From: CAYVDH01 sp964450355
GTDB lineage: Bacteria > Bacteroidota > Bacteroidia > NS11-12g > UBA955
DNA length: 5,262 bases
Assembly (NCBI GenBank): GCA_964450355.1
Contig: CAYVDH010000215.1
Span: 1-5,262, forward strand
Direction of reading: 5' to 3'
This document shows positions 1 to 5,262 of the stretch, piece by piece. The translations under genes were made by a program, and so were the position numbers. How positions within the stretch are numbered: position 1 is the stretch's first letter; every line of letters starts with the position of its first letter. A model generated the notes under the pieces. It made no database searches, had not been told where the DNA came from, and was given only the letters and a program-made list of their open reading frames with translations.

Positions 1-48
1 TCACACTAAAGGGAAAACAAATGAATGTTTAATTAAAATTTTATACTA
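1..48 (+). other. A/T-rich leader upstream of the operon, no promoter recognised
   Basis: This short stretch precedes the first gene. It has no Shine-Dalgarno sequence, only an A/T-rich run directly before the ATG at 49, which is normal for Bacteroidota. I looked for the Bacteroidota housekeeping promoter (TTG near -33, TAnnTTTG near -7) and found no match, so the promoter probably lies further upstream or the operon continues from earlier genes. Two ATGs, at 21 and 25, open frames of only three codons (stops at 30-32 and 34-36) and are not genes. The first ten bases (TCACACTAAA) loosely resemble the repeat unit found downstream of the operon. Confidence 0.5.
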
Positions 49-1356
49 ATGAAAAAACTTTTAGCCGTGTTAGTTTTTATGGTTTTTAGCCAATTTTCTT
101 TCGCACAAGAAACTACAGTTGGAGAACGCGTAATAAAAAACGCAAAAGATAAAACCTATGGCAGAGGAGAACAAAAAGGTGATGAAACCGTTGACAAAGC
201 CTTAAATAAAGTGGAGGAAGGAATCACAGGTTTGTTTAAGAAAAAAGAAAAAAAGAAAAAGAAAGAAGAAGCAGAACAACAAGAAAACAGTGAACAAACA
301 TCTGATGAAAATCAGGATGCTCAATCTCAAACTTCCTCTTCTAAAAAAGCAGTAAAATCCAATTCAAAATTTGATTTCGTAGCAGGTGAAAAGGAATTGT
401 ATTTCGACAATTTTAATCGATTAAGTATTGGTGATTTTCCGGCAGAATTCAACACCAATGCCAGTGGAGAAATAGTAAATGTAGATGGACAATCTGGAAA
501 ATGGTTGTCGATGACCAAAAACGGAGCGTTTATTCCGGATAACATTAAAAATCTTCCTGAAAATTTTACTTTGGAGTTTGAAGTGGCAATCAATGGCGAT
601 CCTTCTAATAATTATTCGGGGTTTGGGCTAAACTTTACCACTCAAAAAGATGATTTAATGAAAGAAATGTTCTTTTCTCAAGGAACATCAATTGTTTATT
701 TGCACCCGGGAGCTGGTGAGGCATCAATTTTTATCAATCCTAAAAATGGATCAGAGATGAGCAATAATGTAAAAATGCCTCAATGGAACGTTAGCACGAA
801 TGATAATAGGGTAAAAATATCAATATGGCGTCAAAAAAGTCGTTTGCGAGTGTATGCAAATGAAGATAAATTACTCGATATTCCACGTTTTTTCTCAGAA
901 ACTACCAATTATGATTTTGCTTTTTTTAGAAGTTTCTTTTATGATTGCGAAATATACTTAACCAACATTCGCTTTGCAGTGGCCGGTGCCGATACGAGAA
1001 ACAAACTCATCACTGAAGGTCGTTTTGTAACCAATGGAATTCTTTTTGACGTAAACAGCGATAACATTAAACCCGAAAGTGGAACTGTGCTAAAAGAAAT
1101 GGCCACCACACTTCAGGAAAACCCAACCGTTCGCGTAAAAATCATTGGTCATACCGATAGTGATGGTGCAGATGCTGCCAATTTATCACTTTCTCAAAAA
1201 AGAGCTGCAGCTGTAAAAACCGCTTTATCTAGTTTTTATGGTATTGATGCCAATCGAATGGAAACAGATGGAAAAGGCGAAAGTCAGCCATTAAATAAAA
1301 ATACTACTCCAGCAGAAAAAGCACAAAACAGAAGAGTTGAATTTATAAAATTATAA
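49..1356 (+). CDS. OmpA-family protein with concanavalin-like region
   Basis: The predicted product is a 435-residue periplasmic protein that binds peptidoglycan. Residues 1-19 form a signal peptide with a likely cut at SFA|QE. Residues 20-63 are charged and probably helical. Residues 64-100 are a Lys/Glu/Gln-rich low-complexity linker. Residues about 115-312 look like an all-beta, concanavalin/LamG-like sandwich, beginning at ELYFDNF and containing a GKWL motif at 150-153. Residues about 325-435 are the OmpA C-terminal domain, with GHTD at 367-370, Arg385 fifteen residues after Asp370, and the terminal NRRVEF at 427-432. Asp370 and Arg385 match the spacing of the Asp/Arg pair that binds diaminopimelate in Acinetobacter OmpA. 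No transmembrane beta-barrel is visible, so it is not a classical OmpA porin. To my recollection, the linker-sandwich-OmpA order is common in Bacteroidota. The sandwich may bind a glycan or protein partner, but this is inference. It is the first gene of the run and ends 2 bases before the next. Confidence 0.93.
   Translation: MKKLLAVLVFMVFSQFSFAQETTVGERVIKNAKDKTYGRGEQKGDETVDKALNKVEEGITGLFKKKEKKKKKEEAEQQENSEQTSDENQDAQSQTSSSKKAVKSNSKFDFVAGEKELYFDNFNRLSIGDFPAEFNTNASGEIVNVDGQSGKWLSMTKNGAFIPDNIKNLPENFTLEFEVAINGDPSNNYSGFGLNFTTQKDDLMKEMFFSQGTSIVYLHPGAGEASIFINPKNGSEMSNNVKMPQWNVSTNDNRVKISIWRQKSRLRVYANEDKLLDIPRFFSETTNYDFAFFRSFFYDCEIYLTNIRFAVAGADTRNKLITEGRFVTNGILFDVNSDNIKPESGTVLKEMATTLQENPTVRVKIIGHTDSDGADAANLSLSQKRAAAVKTALSSFYGIDANRMETDGKGESQPLNKNTTPAEKAQNRRVEFIKL
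238..271 (+). repeat. Pure purine tract coding for a Lys/Glu-rich linker
   Basis: These 34 bases are all A or G on the + strand, with A runs of 6, 7 and 5, and encode the Lys-rich start of the linker (residues 64-74) in the OmpA-family protein. The linker separates the N-terminal region from the beta-sandwich region. Runs of this kind can slip during replication, and loss or gain of one base would truncate the protein, but the runs are short and the frame here is intact. Confidence 0.6.
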
Positions 1357-1358
1357 TT

Positions 1359-2930
1359 ATGAAATTTAAAAGTCTACTACTATCGGTCTTGTTTTCCTAT
1401 ATAATGAATGCTCAAATTACCGAAGTGTATGATGCTGAATGGGAAAATAAATATGTAAACGGAAAGTTTATTTTTAAAAAGTTTGACCCGGTTCATGGAA
1501 CTGAAATTTGGGCAAGCGATGGAACTGCGGCCGGAACCAACATTTTGTTTGATATTGTTCCGGGAACAGGAAGTTCAAATCCCAACTACTTAACTGTTAT
1601 TGATGATGTGGTTTATTTTCAAACTACAAATACCAATCAAATTTGGCGAACAGATGGCACGCCCGGCGGAACCTATGTAATGGTAGCTGCAGGATTAAAT
1701 GACCCGAGAGACTTTTCTAAAGTAGGTGATTTTATCCTCTTTAGAAGTGGATCAAACAACAACCGAAAGCTATGGAAAATGCAAACAACACCCAATAGCC
1801 ATCAACAAATGAGTACTTCATCTATTGTTGATGTTTCTAGGTTTCATCAACTGAATAGTAGTACTATTTTGTTTAATGTAAAAATTTCGGGTTCAAATCA
1901 ATGGGAAATTTGGAGAACCAACGGAAATACGATGGCTTTTGTGGCCGATATCGATACGGGCAATTCTAATCAAGAACAACTGGGAGAATCTATCTTATTT
2001 AATGGAGATTTATATTTTTCTGGCTATTCAACTTCCATAGGAAGAGAGCTTTGGAAAACAGATGGAACAACAAGTGGAACTGTTCTAGTGGCCGATATTC
2101 AAAACAATGATGCGGGAAGCACTGCCTGTTTTAATTGTTCAAATCCTTTTAATTTTCAAGTTGTTGGAAACAATTTGTTTTTTGCAGCTTTTAATGGAAA
2201 TAGCGGAGGTGTAGAATTATATAAATCAAATGGTAATGGTGCCTCTAAAGTAAAAGAGATCAATTCAGACGGAAATTCAAATCCGCAACATTTAACGGCT
2301 TTTAACGGAAAACTATATTTTCTGGCAAACGATGAAATCAATCAGAAAATATGGCAATCGGATGGCACCGAAGCAGGCACTTTTCAGCTTACTAATAATC
2401 CTTTAGGGGAAACATTATGGGGTTTTGGTAATATCATAAATAAAATACCGGTTTTTAATAACCATATAATTTACAATAAATTAAAGGCTGATTTCGGTTA
2501 TGAAGTTTGGAAACTAGATCTAACTTCTGGTAGTAATTCTCTAGTAATGGATTATAATCCCGGCACAGCTAGTTTTTACACTTTTGGTTATTTTGAATTC
2601 AATAATGAACTCTATTTTGCTGGCGAAATTCAAGGACAAGTAGGTTTAAAAATGTATAAATTTGGTCAAGAAGCCTTGTCTATTACAAACGTTGAAGAAG
2701 TTAACACTATAAAAGCTTTTCCCAACCCTACAAAAGACATTCTTACCCTAAATCTTCTAAACAAAGAAAATTACTCGCTAACAGTTTTTTCTGCTTTAGG
2801 GCAACAGATTCCTTTAAAAATAAAAAACAACCAATTAGATTTCTCAAATCTTTCAAGCGGTATTTATGTGGTTTCAATTAAAAACAATATTCAAAATAAA
2901 ACAACCCATTTTAAAATCATAAAACAATGA
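1359..2930 (+). CDS. T9SS-secreted ELWxxDGT-repeat protein (probable beta-propeller)
   Basis: The 523-residue product is exported by Sec and then by the type IX secretion system to the cell surface or medium. Residues 1-18 form a signal peptide (MNA|Q). The body carries ELWxxDGT repeats about every 43-56 residues: clear copies at 48-60 (TEIWASDGTAAGT), 93-105, 229-241 and 329-341, and degenerate ones near 136, 182, 285, 381 and 430. Each is commonly preceded by a strand of the type LYFxA (for example 219-222 and 318-322). This periodicity suggests a seven- to nine-bladed beta-propeller. Residues about 450-523 are a type A sorting domain: AFPNP at 453-457, VFSALGQQ at 476-483, LSSGIYVVSI at 498-507, and a basic end. 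A CxxC pair (Cys257, Cys260) could form a disulfide. No catalytic motif is seen, so a binding or adhesion role is more likely than an enzyme. The start lies 2 bases after the previous stop, and the stop overlaps the next start as ATGA. Confidence 0.94.
   Translation: MKFKSLLLSVLFSYIMNAQITEVYDAEWENKYVNGKFIFKKFDPVHGTEIWASDGTAAGTNILFDIVPGTGSSNPNYLTVIDDVVYFQTTNTNQIWRTDGTPGGTYVMVAAGLNDPRDFSKVGDFILFRSGSNNNRKLWKMQTTPNSHQQMSTSSIVDVSRFHQLNSSTILFNVKISGSNQWEIWRTNGNTMAFVADIDTGNSNQEQLGESILFNGDLYFSGYSTSIGRELWKTDGTTSGTVLVADIQNNDAGSTACFNCSNPFNFQVVGNNLFFAAFNGNSGGVELYKSNGNGASKVKEINSDGNSNPQHLTAFNGKLYFLANDEINQKIWQSDGTEAGTFQLTNNPLGETLWGFGNIINKIPVFNNHIIYNKLKADFGYEVWKLDLTSGSNSLVMDYNPGTASFYTFGYFEFNNELYFAGEIQGQVGLKMYKFGQEALSITNVEEVNTIKAFPNPTKDILTLNLLNKENYSLTVFSALGQQIPLKIKNNQLDFSNLSSGIYVVSIKNNIQNKTTHFKIIKQ
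1500..2669 (+). other. ELWxxDGT repeat region (propeller blades)
   Basis: This protein-level repeat array lies in the T9SS-secreted protein. Well-conserved W-x-x-D-G-T motifs are encoded at about 1500-1538, 1635-1673, 2043-2081 and 2343-2381. Weaker copies are at about 1764-1793, 1902-1928, 2211-2240, 2499-2534 and 2646-2669. The DNA copies have diverged, so the array is old and is not a recent tandem duplication. Confidence 0.8.
2706..2927 (+). other. Type A T9SS C-terminal sorting domain
   Basis: The last about 74 residues of the propeller protein have the conserved features of the type A sorting domain (Por secretion tail, TIGR04183): a PNP motif near the start, a central hydrophobic strand followed by GQQ, the L-S-S-G-I-Y-V-V motif, and a short basic C-terminus. 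In this family the domain directs outer-membrane passage and is usually removed, with the cargo then often attached to the surface by the T9SS sortase machinery. Confidence 0.92.
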
Positions 2931-3649
2931 AAATAGTAAATCTTAGTTTTCTGTGTCTCTTTTTATTAGCCTTTACTTGTAAAGAAGAAAATAAAGAGGA
3001 ATTGGAAAATCAACTGGAAGCAGCCATTGAATCTTCCGGAGGCAAAACAGCCGAAGAATGGAATGGAAAACTAGACCAATTTTTCACTTTGGATATTGCA
3101 GCAGAAGCAACCGGCTATCAAGCATCTGAAGCTACTAAAGATTACAATCAAGTGTTAAAAAGCCCAGAAACTCATAGTATGCAATACAAATGGGATAAAG
3201 GTAGGATTGAAGTTTTAGACAAAATAAAAAATCCAATTAACGGAAAACCGATGGAAATTCCAACCAATGATTATATAGAAGTTTCGTGGGTTAGAACTAC
3301 AACTTTGGAGCAATTTAAACACAATTATCATACACCAACACAAGAAGAAGTAGCCAATGCTTCTAAAGCCATGAATGAAAAAATGCAAGAAATGCAAAGT
3401 TCAGGAGAAGTAACTGCTGACCAAGCCAATTTGGCTAAAGAAATGGCAACAGGACTTGGTGAAGGATTGAGCTTTGATGAAATTCCGAATCTTGGAACCT
3501 ATTCGGTTTGGAATAATAAAGACAAGAATCTAAAAGTGTTTTTCAACGGATTAGAATTTCAAGTATATGCCAATTTAGGTTCGGAAACAAAAAATAAACA
3601 AGCCTGCATAAAAGTAGCACAATTAATTATAAATCAACAAAGTAAATAA
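2927..3649 (+). CDS. Putative surface-exposed lipoprotein, function unknown
   Basis: The 240-residue product begins with a short hydrophobic signal and a cysteine at position 18 (LLAFTCKEE). The residues before the cysteine are not a perfect lipobox (Thr at -1, Phe at -2), but Bacteroidota tolerate variation. The sequence after it, K-E-E, matches the K-(D/E)2 form of the lipoprotein export signal described in Capnocytophaga, suggesting transfer to the outer face of the outer membrane. Residues 20-35 are acidic and helical. Residues about 136-176 form a Gln/Glu/Met-rich helical stretch. The C-terminal part (about 177-236) has a G-L-G ... W ... L-x-V-x-x-x-G-x-x-F-x-V pattern followed by a helix. 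This vaguely recalls small extracytoplasmic lipoprotein folds such as DUF3558-like proteins, but I cannot assign it. The ATG overlaps the previous stop (ATGA), which suggests translational coupling. The next gene starts 2 bases after the stop. Confidence 0.88.
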   Translation: MKIVNLSFLCLFLLAFTCKEENKEELENQLEAAIESSGGKTAEEWNGKLDQFFTLDIAAEATGYQASEATKDYNQVLKSPETHSMQYKWDKGRIEVLDKIKNPINGKPMEIPTNDYIEVSWVRTTTLEQFKHNYHTPTQEEVANASKAMNEKMQEMQSSGEVTADQANLAKEMATGLGEGLSFDEIPNLGTYSVWNNKDKNLKVFFNGLEFQVYANLGSETKNKQACIKVAQLIINQQSK

Positions 3650-3651
3650 AC

Positions 3652-4269
3652 ATGAAAACAATTCAATTATCAGTTCTGGTTGTAGTATTCTCTTCTGCAA
3701 CTTCATTCGCACAATCGTTACCTCAAATGGTGAAATTTGATTTTAAATTCGATTGGTTAGCCGCACATATCATTAATCAAAATGTAGATTTAGGAACAGA
3801 AAGTGTTCACGGAATTGGCTGGTGTCGTTTATTCGTAAAAAATAAAATTACTGGCAACGAAGATCAAATTCAACCCACAGGATTTAGTTACATAGGCAAC
3901 TACGGACGTGTTTTTGAAGTGCCAAGAAACGGCGGAATGAAAGTGAGCAACGGAAACATCAAATCATTAATGAATACCAAAGTTCGTTTTCAATTTGAAC
4001 CTGCAAAATATGGTTATAAAACGATGAAAGAACTGGAGGATAATGCCTATTTCAAAGTCGTTTATGAAATAAAAGTGTATAAACCTATAAACGATGAAAT
4101 TGTTGGAAAACAAGATGTTATAATTTTTCTTAAAGATGCTAAAATAAATCCGGTTTCATTAGCCCAAGCGAAGAATTCAGCCAATTCATCTACTCGTCCG
4201 GGTTACATTCGATTCAATAAAGCAAAATACAATTTAGGTATTTTATATAGTATTGTTCCCGTAAATTAA
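3652..4269 (+). CDS. Small exported protein of unknown function (205 residues)
   Basis: I do not recognise this family. Residues 1-20 form a clear signal peptide with a cut at SFA|QS, so the mature protein is about 185 residues and goes at least to the periplasm. The mature part alternates hydrophobic and polar residues in short strands (for example 26-36, 110-117 and 132-144), suggesting a beta-rich fold. It contains one cysteine (Cys58) in GIGWCRLF, many aromatic residues, and a YIGNYGRVFEVPRNGG segment around 80-95. There is no sorting tail, lipobox or transmembrane helix after the signal. The start follows the lipoprotein stop by 2 bases and the stop precedes the next ATG by 4 bases, which supports a role in the same complex or pathway. 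Confidence 0.88.
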   Translation: MKTIQLSVLVVVFSSATSFAQSLPQMVKFDFKFDWLAAHIINQNVDLGTESVHGIGWCRLFVKNKITGNEDQIQPTGFSYIGNYGRVFEVPRNGGMKVSNGNIKSLMNTKVRFQFEPAKYGYKTMKELEDNAYFKVVYEIKVYKPINDEIVGKQDVIIFLKDAKINPVSLAQAKNSANSSTRPGYIRFNKAKYNLGILYSIVPVN

Positions 4270-4273
4270 TGGT

Positions 4274-4663
4274 ATGAAAACAATAATTATTGCTTTTTTG
4301 TTTTGTTGGAATGCCAGTGCTCAAATTCAATTTTGGAATACAAACGCAACATCCAACATGCCTCTTTTTGAAGTAAAATGGGGTGAAAAAACGACCATAC
4401 ATACCAAAGTAGGTTATGAAGTCAAGCCCACTTATGTTTTCAATCAAACGGCTCAACAAGTGTTTAACGGCGATGCAAGAACCAAGTATAAAATGACGGT
4501 ACAAACCAGTGATAATGTGGCCAAACGCACATTTGAAATTAGTTATACGCATTATCGGCAAACCAATTCTTATTTGGGATATATTAAAGCCACCTACGTA
4601 TATCATGATAAACGACCTACAAAAGTGTTGGAAGAAAATTTTGAAACAGTAAAAAATCCTTAA
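4274..4663 (+). CDS. Small exported protein of unknown function (129 residues)
   Basis: I do not recognise this family. The N-terminus (MKTIIIAFLFCWNASAQ) is a short signal peptide, probably cut at ASA|QI after residue 16. Cys11 lies within the hydrophobic core and is unlikely to be a lipidation site because it would leave too short a signal. The mature protein of about 113 residues is basic, rich in Thr, Tyr and Lys, and has strand-like segments (47-56, 85-93, 100-110), suggesting a small beta domain. An ATG at 4269-4271 overlaps the previous stop but meets TGA after two codons, so the start at 4274 is right. A long open frame on the opposite strand covers most of this gene, but the export signal and operon spacing favour this one. 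Confidence 0.85.
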   Translation: MKTIIIAFLFCWNASAQIQFWNTNATSNMPLFEVKWGEKTTIHTKVGYEVKPTYVFNQTAQQVFNGDARTKYKMTVQTSDNVAKRTFEISYTHYRQTNSYLGYIKATYVYHDKRPTKVLEENFETVKNP

Positions 4664-4672
4664 TTAACAAAT

Positions 4673-5158
4673 ATGAAAAAAATCAGTTTACTTTTATTCG
4701 TTATCGTTCAATTTTCCGGTTTTGCTCAATTAGTTCAGGGCGAAATTAAGGTAAAAGAACAATCTAAAATTGAGTTACAAGCTAGAAATAATTTAGCGGT
4801 CAATCTTTATGCAGACTTTCGAGAAAATAAATATCCGATTCAATTTAGTTTTACAGGAAATGCTATTCCGTTGAATAGTGATAAAAAAATGGTCGTACAA
4901 TTTGTATTTTCCACCACAGTAAAGAAGGATGGAAAAGTAGTGGGAACCATTAAAAGAAATCCAATTCCTTATTTTCCGGGAGATATGTTCATGCCGGTGG
5001 AAACATTTGATTTTATTTCGATTTTATCAAATCTTCAATTAAATACTGAAGAAACTGTTTCTGAAATTCCGAAAGGGAATTATGAAATCATTTTGGAAGC
5101 TAAACCGGTTAATGTAAAAGGCGAAATAACATCAGCCAGACTGTTTTTAAAAATATAA
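4673..5158 (+). CDS. Small exported protein of unknown function (161 residues)
   Basis: I do not recognise this family. Residues 1-19 form a good signal peptide (GFA|QL). The mature part of about 142 residues shows alternating strands, including 54-61, 73-82 (KMVVQFVFST) and 136-142, and ends with a strand (SARLFLKI), consistent with an immunoglobulin-like or other beta-sandwich fold. No cysteine, lipobox or sorting tail is present. Residues 98-109 (PIPYFPGDMFMP) are rich in Pro and aromatic residues and may form an exposed loop. It is the last gene of the run, starting 9 bases after its neighbour. No terminator hairpin is visible after it. Confidence 0.88.
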   Translation: MKKISLLLFVIVQFSGFAQLVQGEIKVKEQSKIELQARNNLAVNLYADFRENKYPIQFSFTGNAIPLNSDKKMVVQFVFSTTVKKDGKVVGTIKRNPIPYFPGDMFMPVETFDFISILSNLQLNTEETVSEIPKGNYEIILEAKPVNVKGEITSARLFLKI

Positions 5159-5262
5159 GTAACGTGAGTTCGATATAAAAACTAAAGAAACATTCACCAT
5201 TTTACACGAATTACACTAATTTACACGAATTGATGATGGAATATTACACCAATAAAATCTGA
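5159..5262. other. Non-coding tail after the operon
   Basis: These 104 bases follow the last gene. Apart from the short direct repeats, nothing is recognised: there is no rho-independent hairpin plus T-run, no tRNA and no Bacteroidota promoter. An in-frame ATG at 5233 would encode nine residues ending with the TGA at the last base of the window. It is too short to call and overlaps the repeat region. Confidence 0.5.
5201..5253. repeat. Cluster of short TTACACGAAT-like direct repeats
   Basis: Three nearly contiguous units (TTACACGAA at 5202, TTACACTAAT at 5211, TTACACGAAT at 5221) are followed by a more distant copy (TTACACCAAT at 5244). The 12-base word TTTACACGAATT occurs exactly twice, at 5201-5212 and 5220-5231. 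The cluster lies in the non-coding tail after the operon. From memory, similar ACACGAATT-type intergenic repeats are scattered in many flavobacterial genomes, but their function is not known to me. No inverted structure, CRISPR-like spacing or mobile-element end is seen. Confidence 0.75.

Larger units (their letters stand above)
49..5158 (+). other. Six-gene operon encoding only exported envelope proteins
   Basis: Six genes on the same strand are separated by 2, -4, 2, 4 and 9 bases, leaving no room for internal promoters or terminators between them. Every product begins with a hydrophobic export signal: five with Ala|Gln signal peptidase I sites and one with a lipoprotein-type cysteine. Co-transcription is inferred from spacing. 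A shared role in the cell envelope is inferred from targeting. The upstream limit is unknown because the window begins only 48 bases before the first gene. Confidence 0.85.

Noticed and set aside
327..593. 88-codon minus-strand frame inside the OmpA-family gene
   Set aside because: It lies entirely within a well-supported gene with recognised domains and has no motif of its own.
2156..2341. 61-codon minus-strand frame inside the propeller gene
   Set aside because: It is a shadow of the repeat-encoding frame with no independent evidence.
3215..3397. 60-codon minus-strand frame inside the lipoprotein gene
   Set aside because: Its aromatic- and Cys-rich sequence is typical of the complement of an A-rich gene, and no motif is seen.
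4269..4271. Alternative ATG overlapping the stop of the 205-residue gene as the start of the next gene
   Set aside because: It meets a TGA after two codons. The ATG at 4274 gives the signal peptide and full frame.
4304..4306. Cys11 of the 129-residue protein as a lipoprotein cysteine
   Set aside because: The signal before it would be only ten residues, and a good ASA|Q signal peptidase I site follows.
4214..4606. 130-codon open frame on the minus strand, opposite most of the 129-residue gene
   Set aside because: Its product is rich in Cys, Ile and Tyr with no sensible export signal or domain. The + strand gene has a signal peptide and fits the operon spacing.
5103..5110. Palindrome AACCGGTT near the end of the last gene as a terminator or operator
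   Set aside because: It lies inside coding sequence, is only 8 bases long with no loop, and no T-run follows.
5201..5253. CRISPR array
   Set aside because: The units are only about 10 bases long and nearly contiguous, with no spacers of regular length and no cas genes.
5233..5262. Nine-residue frame (ATG at 5233) ending with TGA at the last base of the window
   Set aside because: It is too short, follows directly on the repeat cluster and has no supporting signal. Ending at the window edge is probably chance.

Overview
The window looks like part of a chromosome from a flavobacterium-like member of the Bacteroidota. The DNA is AT-rich. None of the six genes has a Shine-Dalgarno sequence; all start after A/T-rich stretches. 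One product carries a C-terminal type A sorting domain of the type IX secretion system (T9SS), which is largely confined to this phylum. All five predicted signal peptidase I sites are Ala|Gln, the pattern described as the Bacteroidetes 'Q-rule'. The genus cannot be fixed from the sequence alone.

Layout: positions 1-48 are a short A/T-rich leader with no recognisable promoter. Six genes then run on the + strand from 49 to 5158 with junctions of 2, -4 (ATGA overlap), 2, 4 and 9 bases, so they almost certainly form one transcription unit. In order they are: (1) an OmpA-family protein with a Lys/Glu-rich linker, a concanavalin-like beta-sandwich region and a C-terminal peptidoglycan-binding domain; (2) a T9SS-secreted protein made of ELWxxDGT repeats (a probable beta-propeller) with a type A sorting tail; (3) a lipoprotein whose start after the cysteine (CKEE) resembles the surface lipoprotein export signal; (4-6) three small exported proteins of 205, 129 and 161 residues that I do not recognise. 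Positions 5159-5262 are non-coding and hold a cluster of short TTACACGAAT-like direct repeats.

How the genes may work together: every product is predicted to leave the cytoplasm, and together they could occupy the periplasm/cell wall (OmpA-like), the outer membrane surface (lipoprotein) and the T9SS-exported surface or medium (propeller). This suggests a cell-envelope or surface assembly, with the three small proteins as accessory components. That is an inference from gene order and targeting signals. No enzyme active site, transporter, regulator, toxin or phage/transposon gene is visible, and no specific function can be assigned. The operon may extend upstream of the window. No convincing terminator is visible after gene 6.
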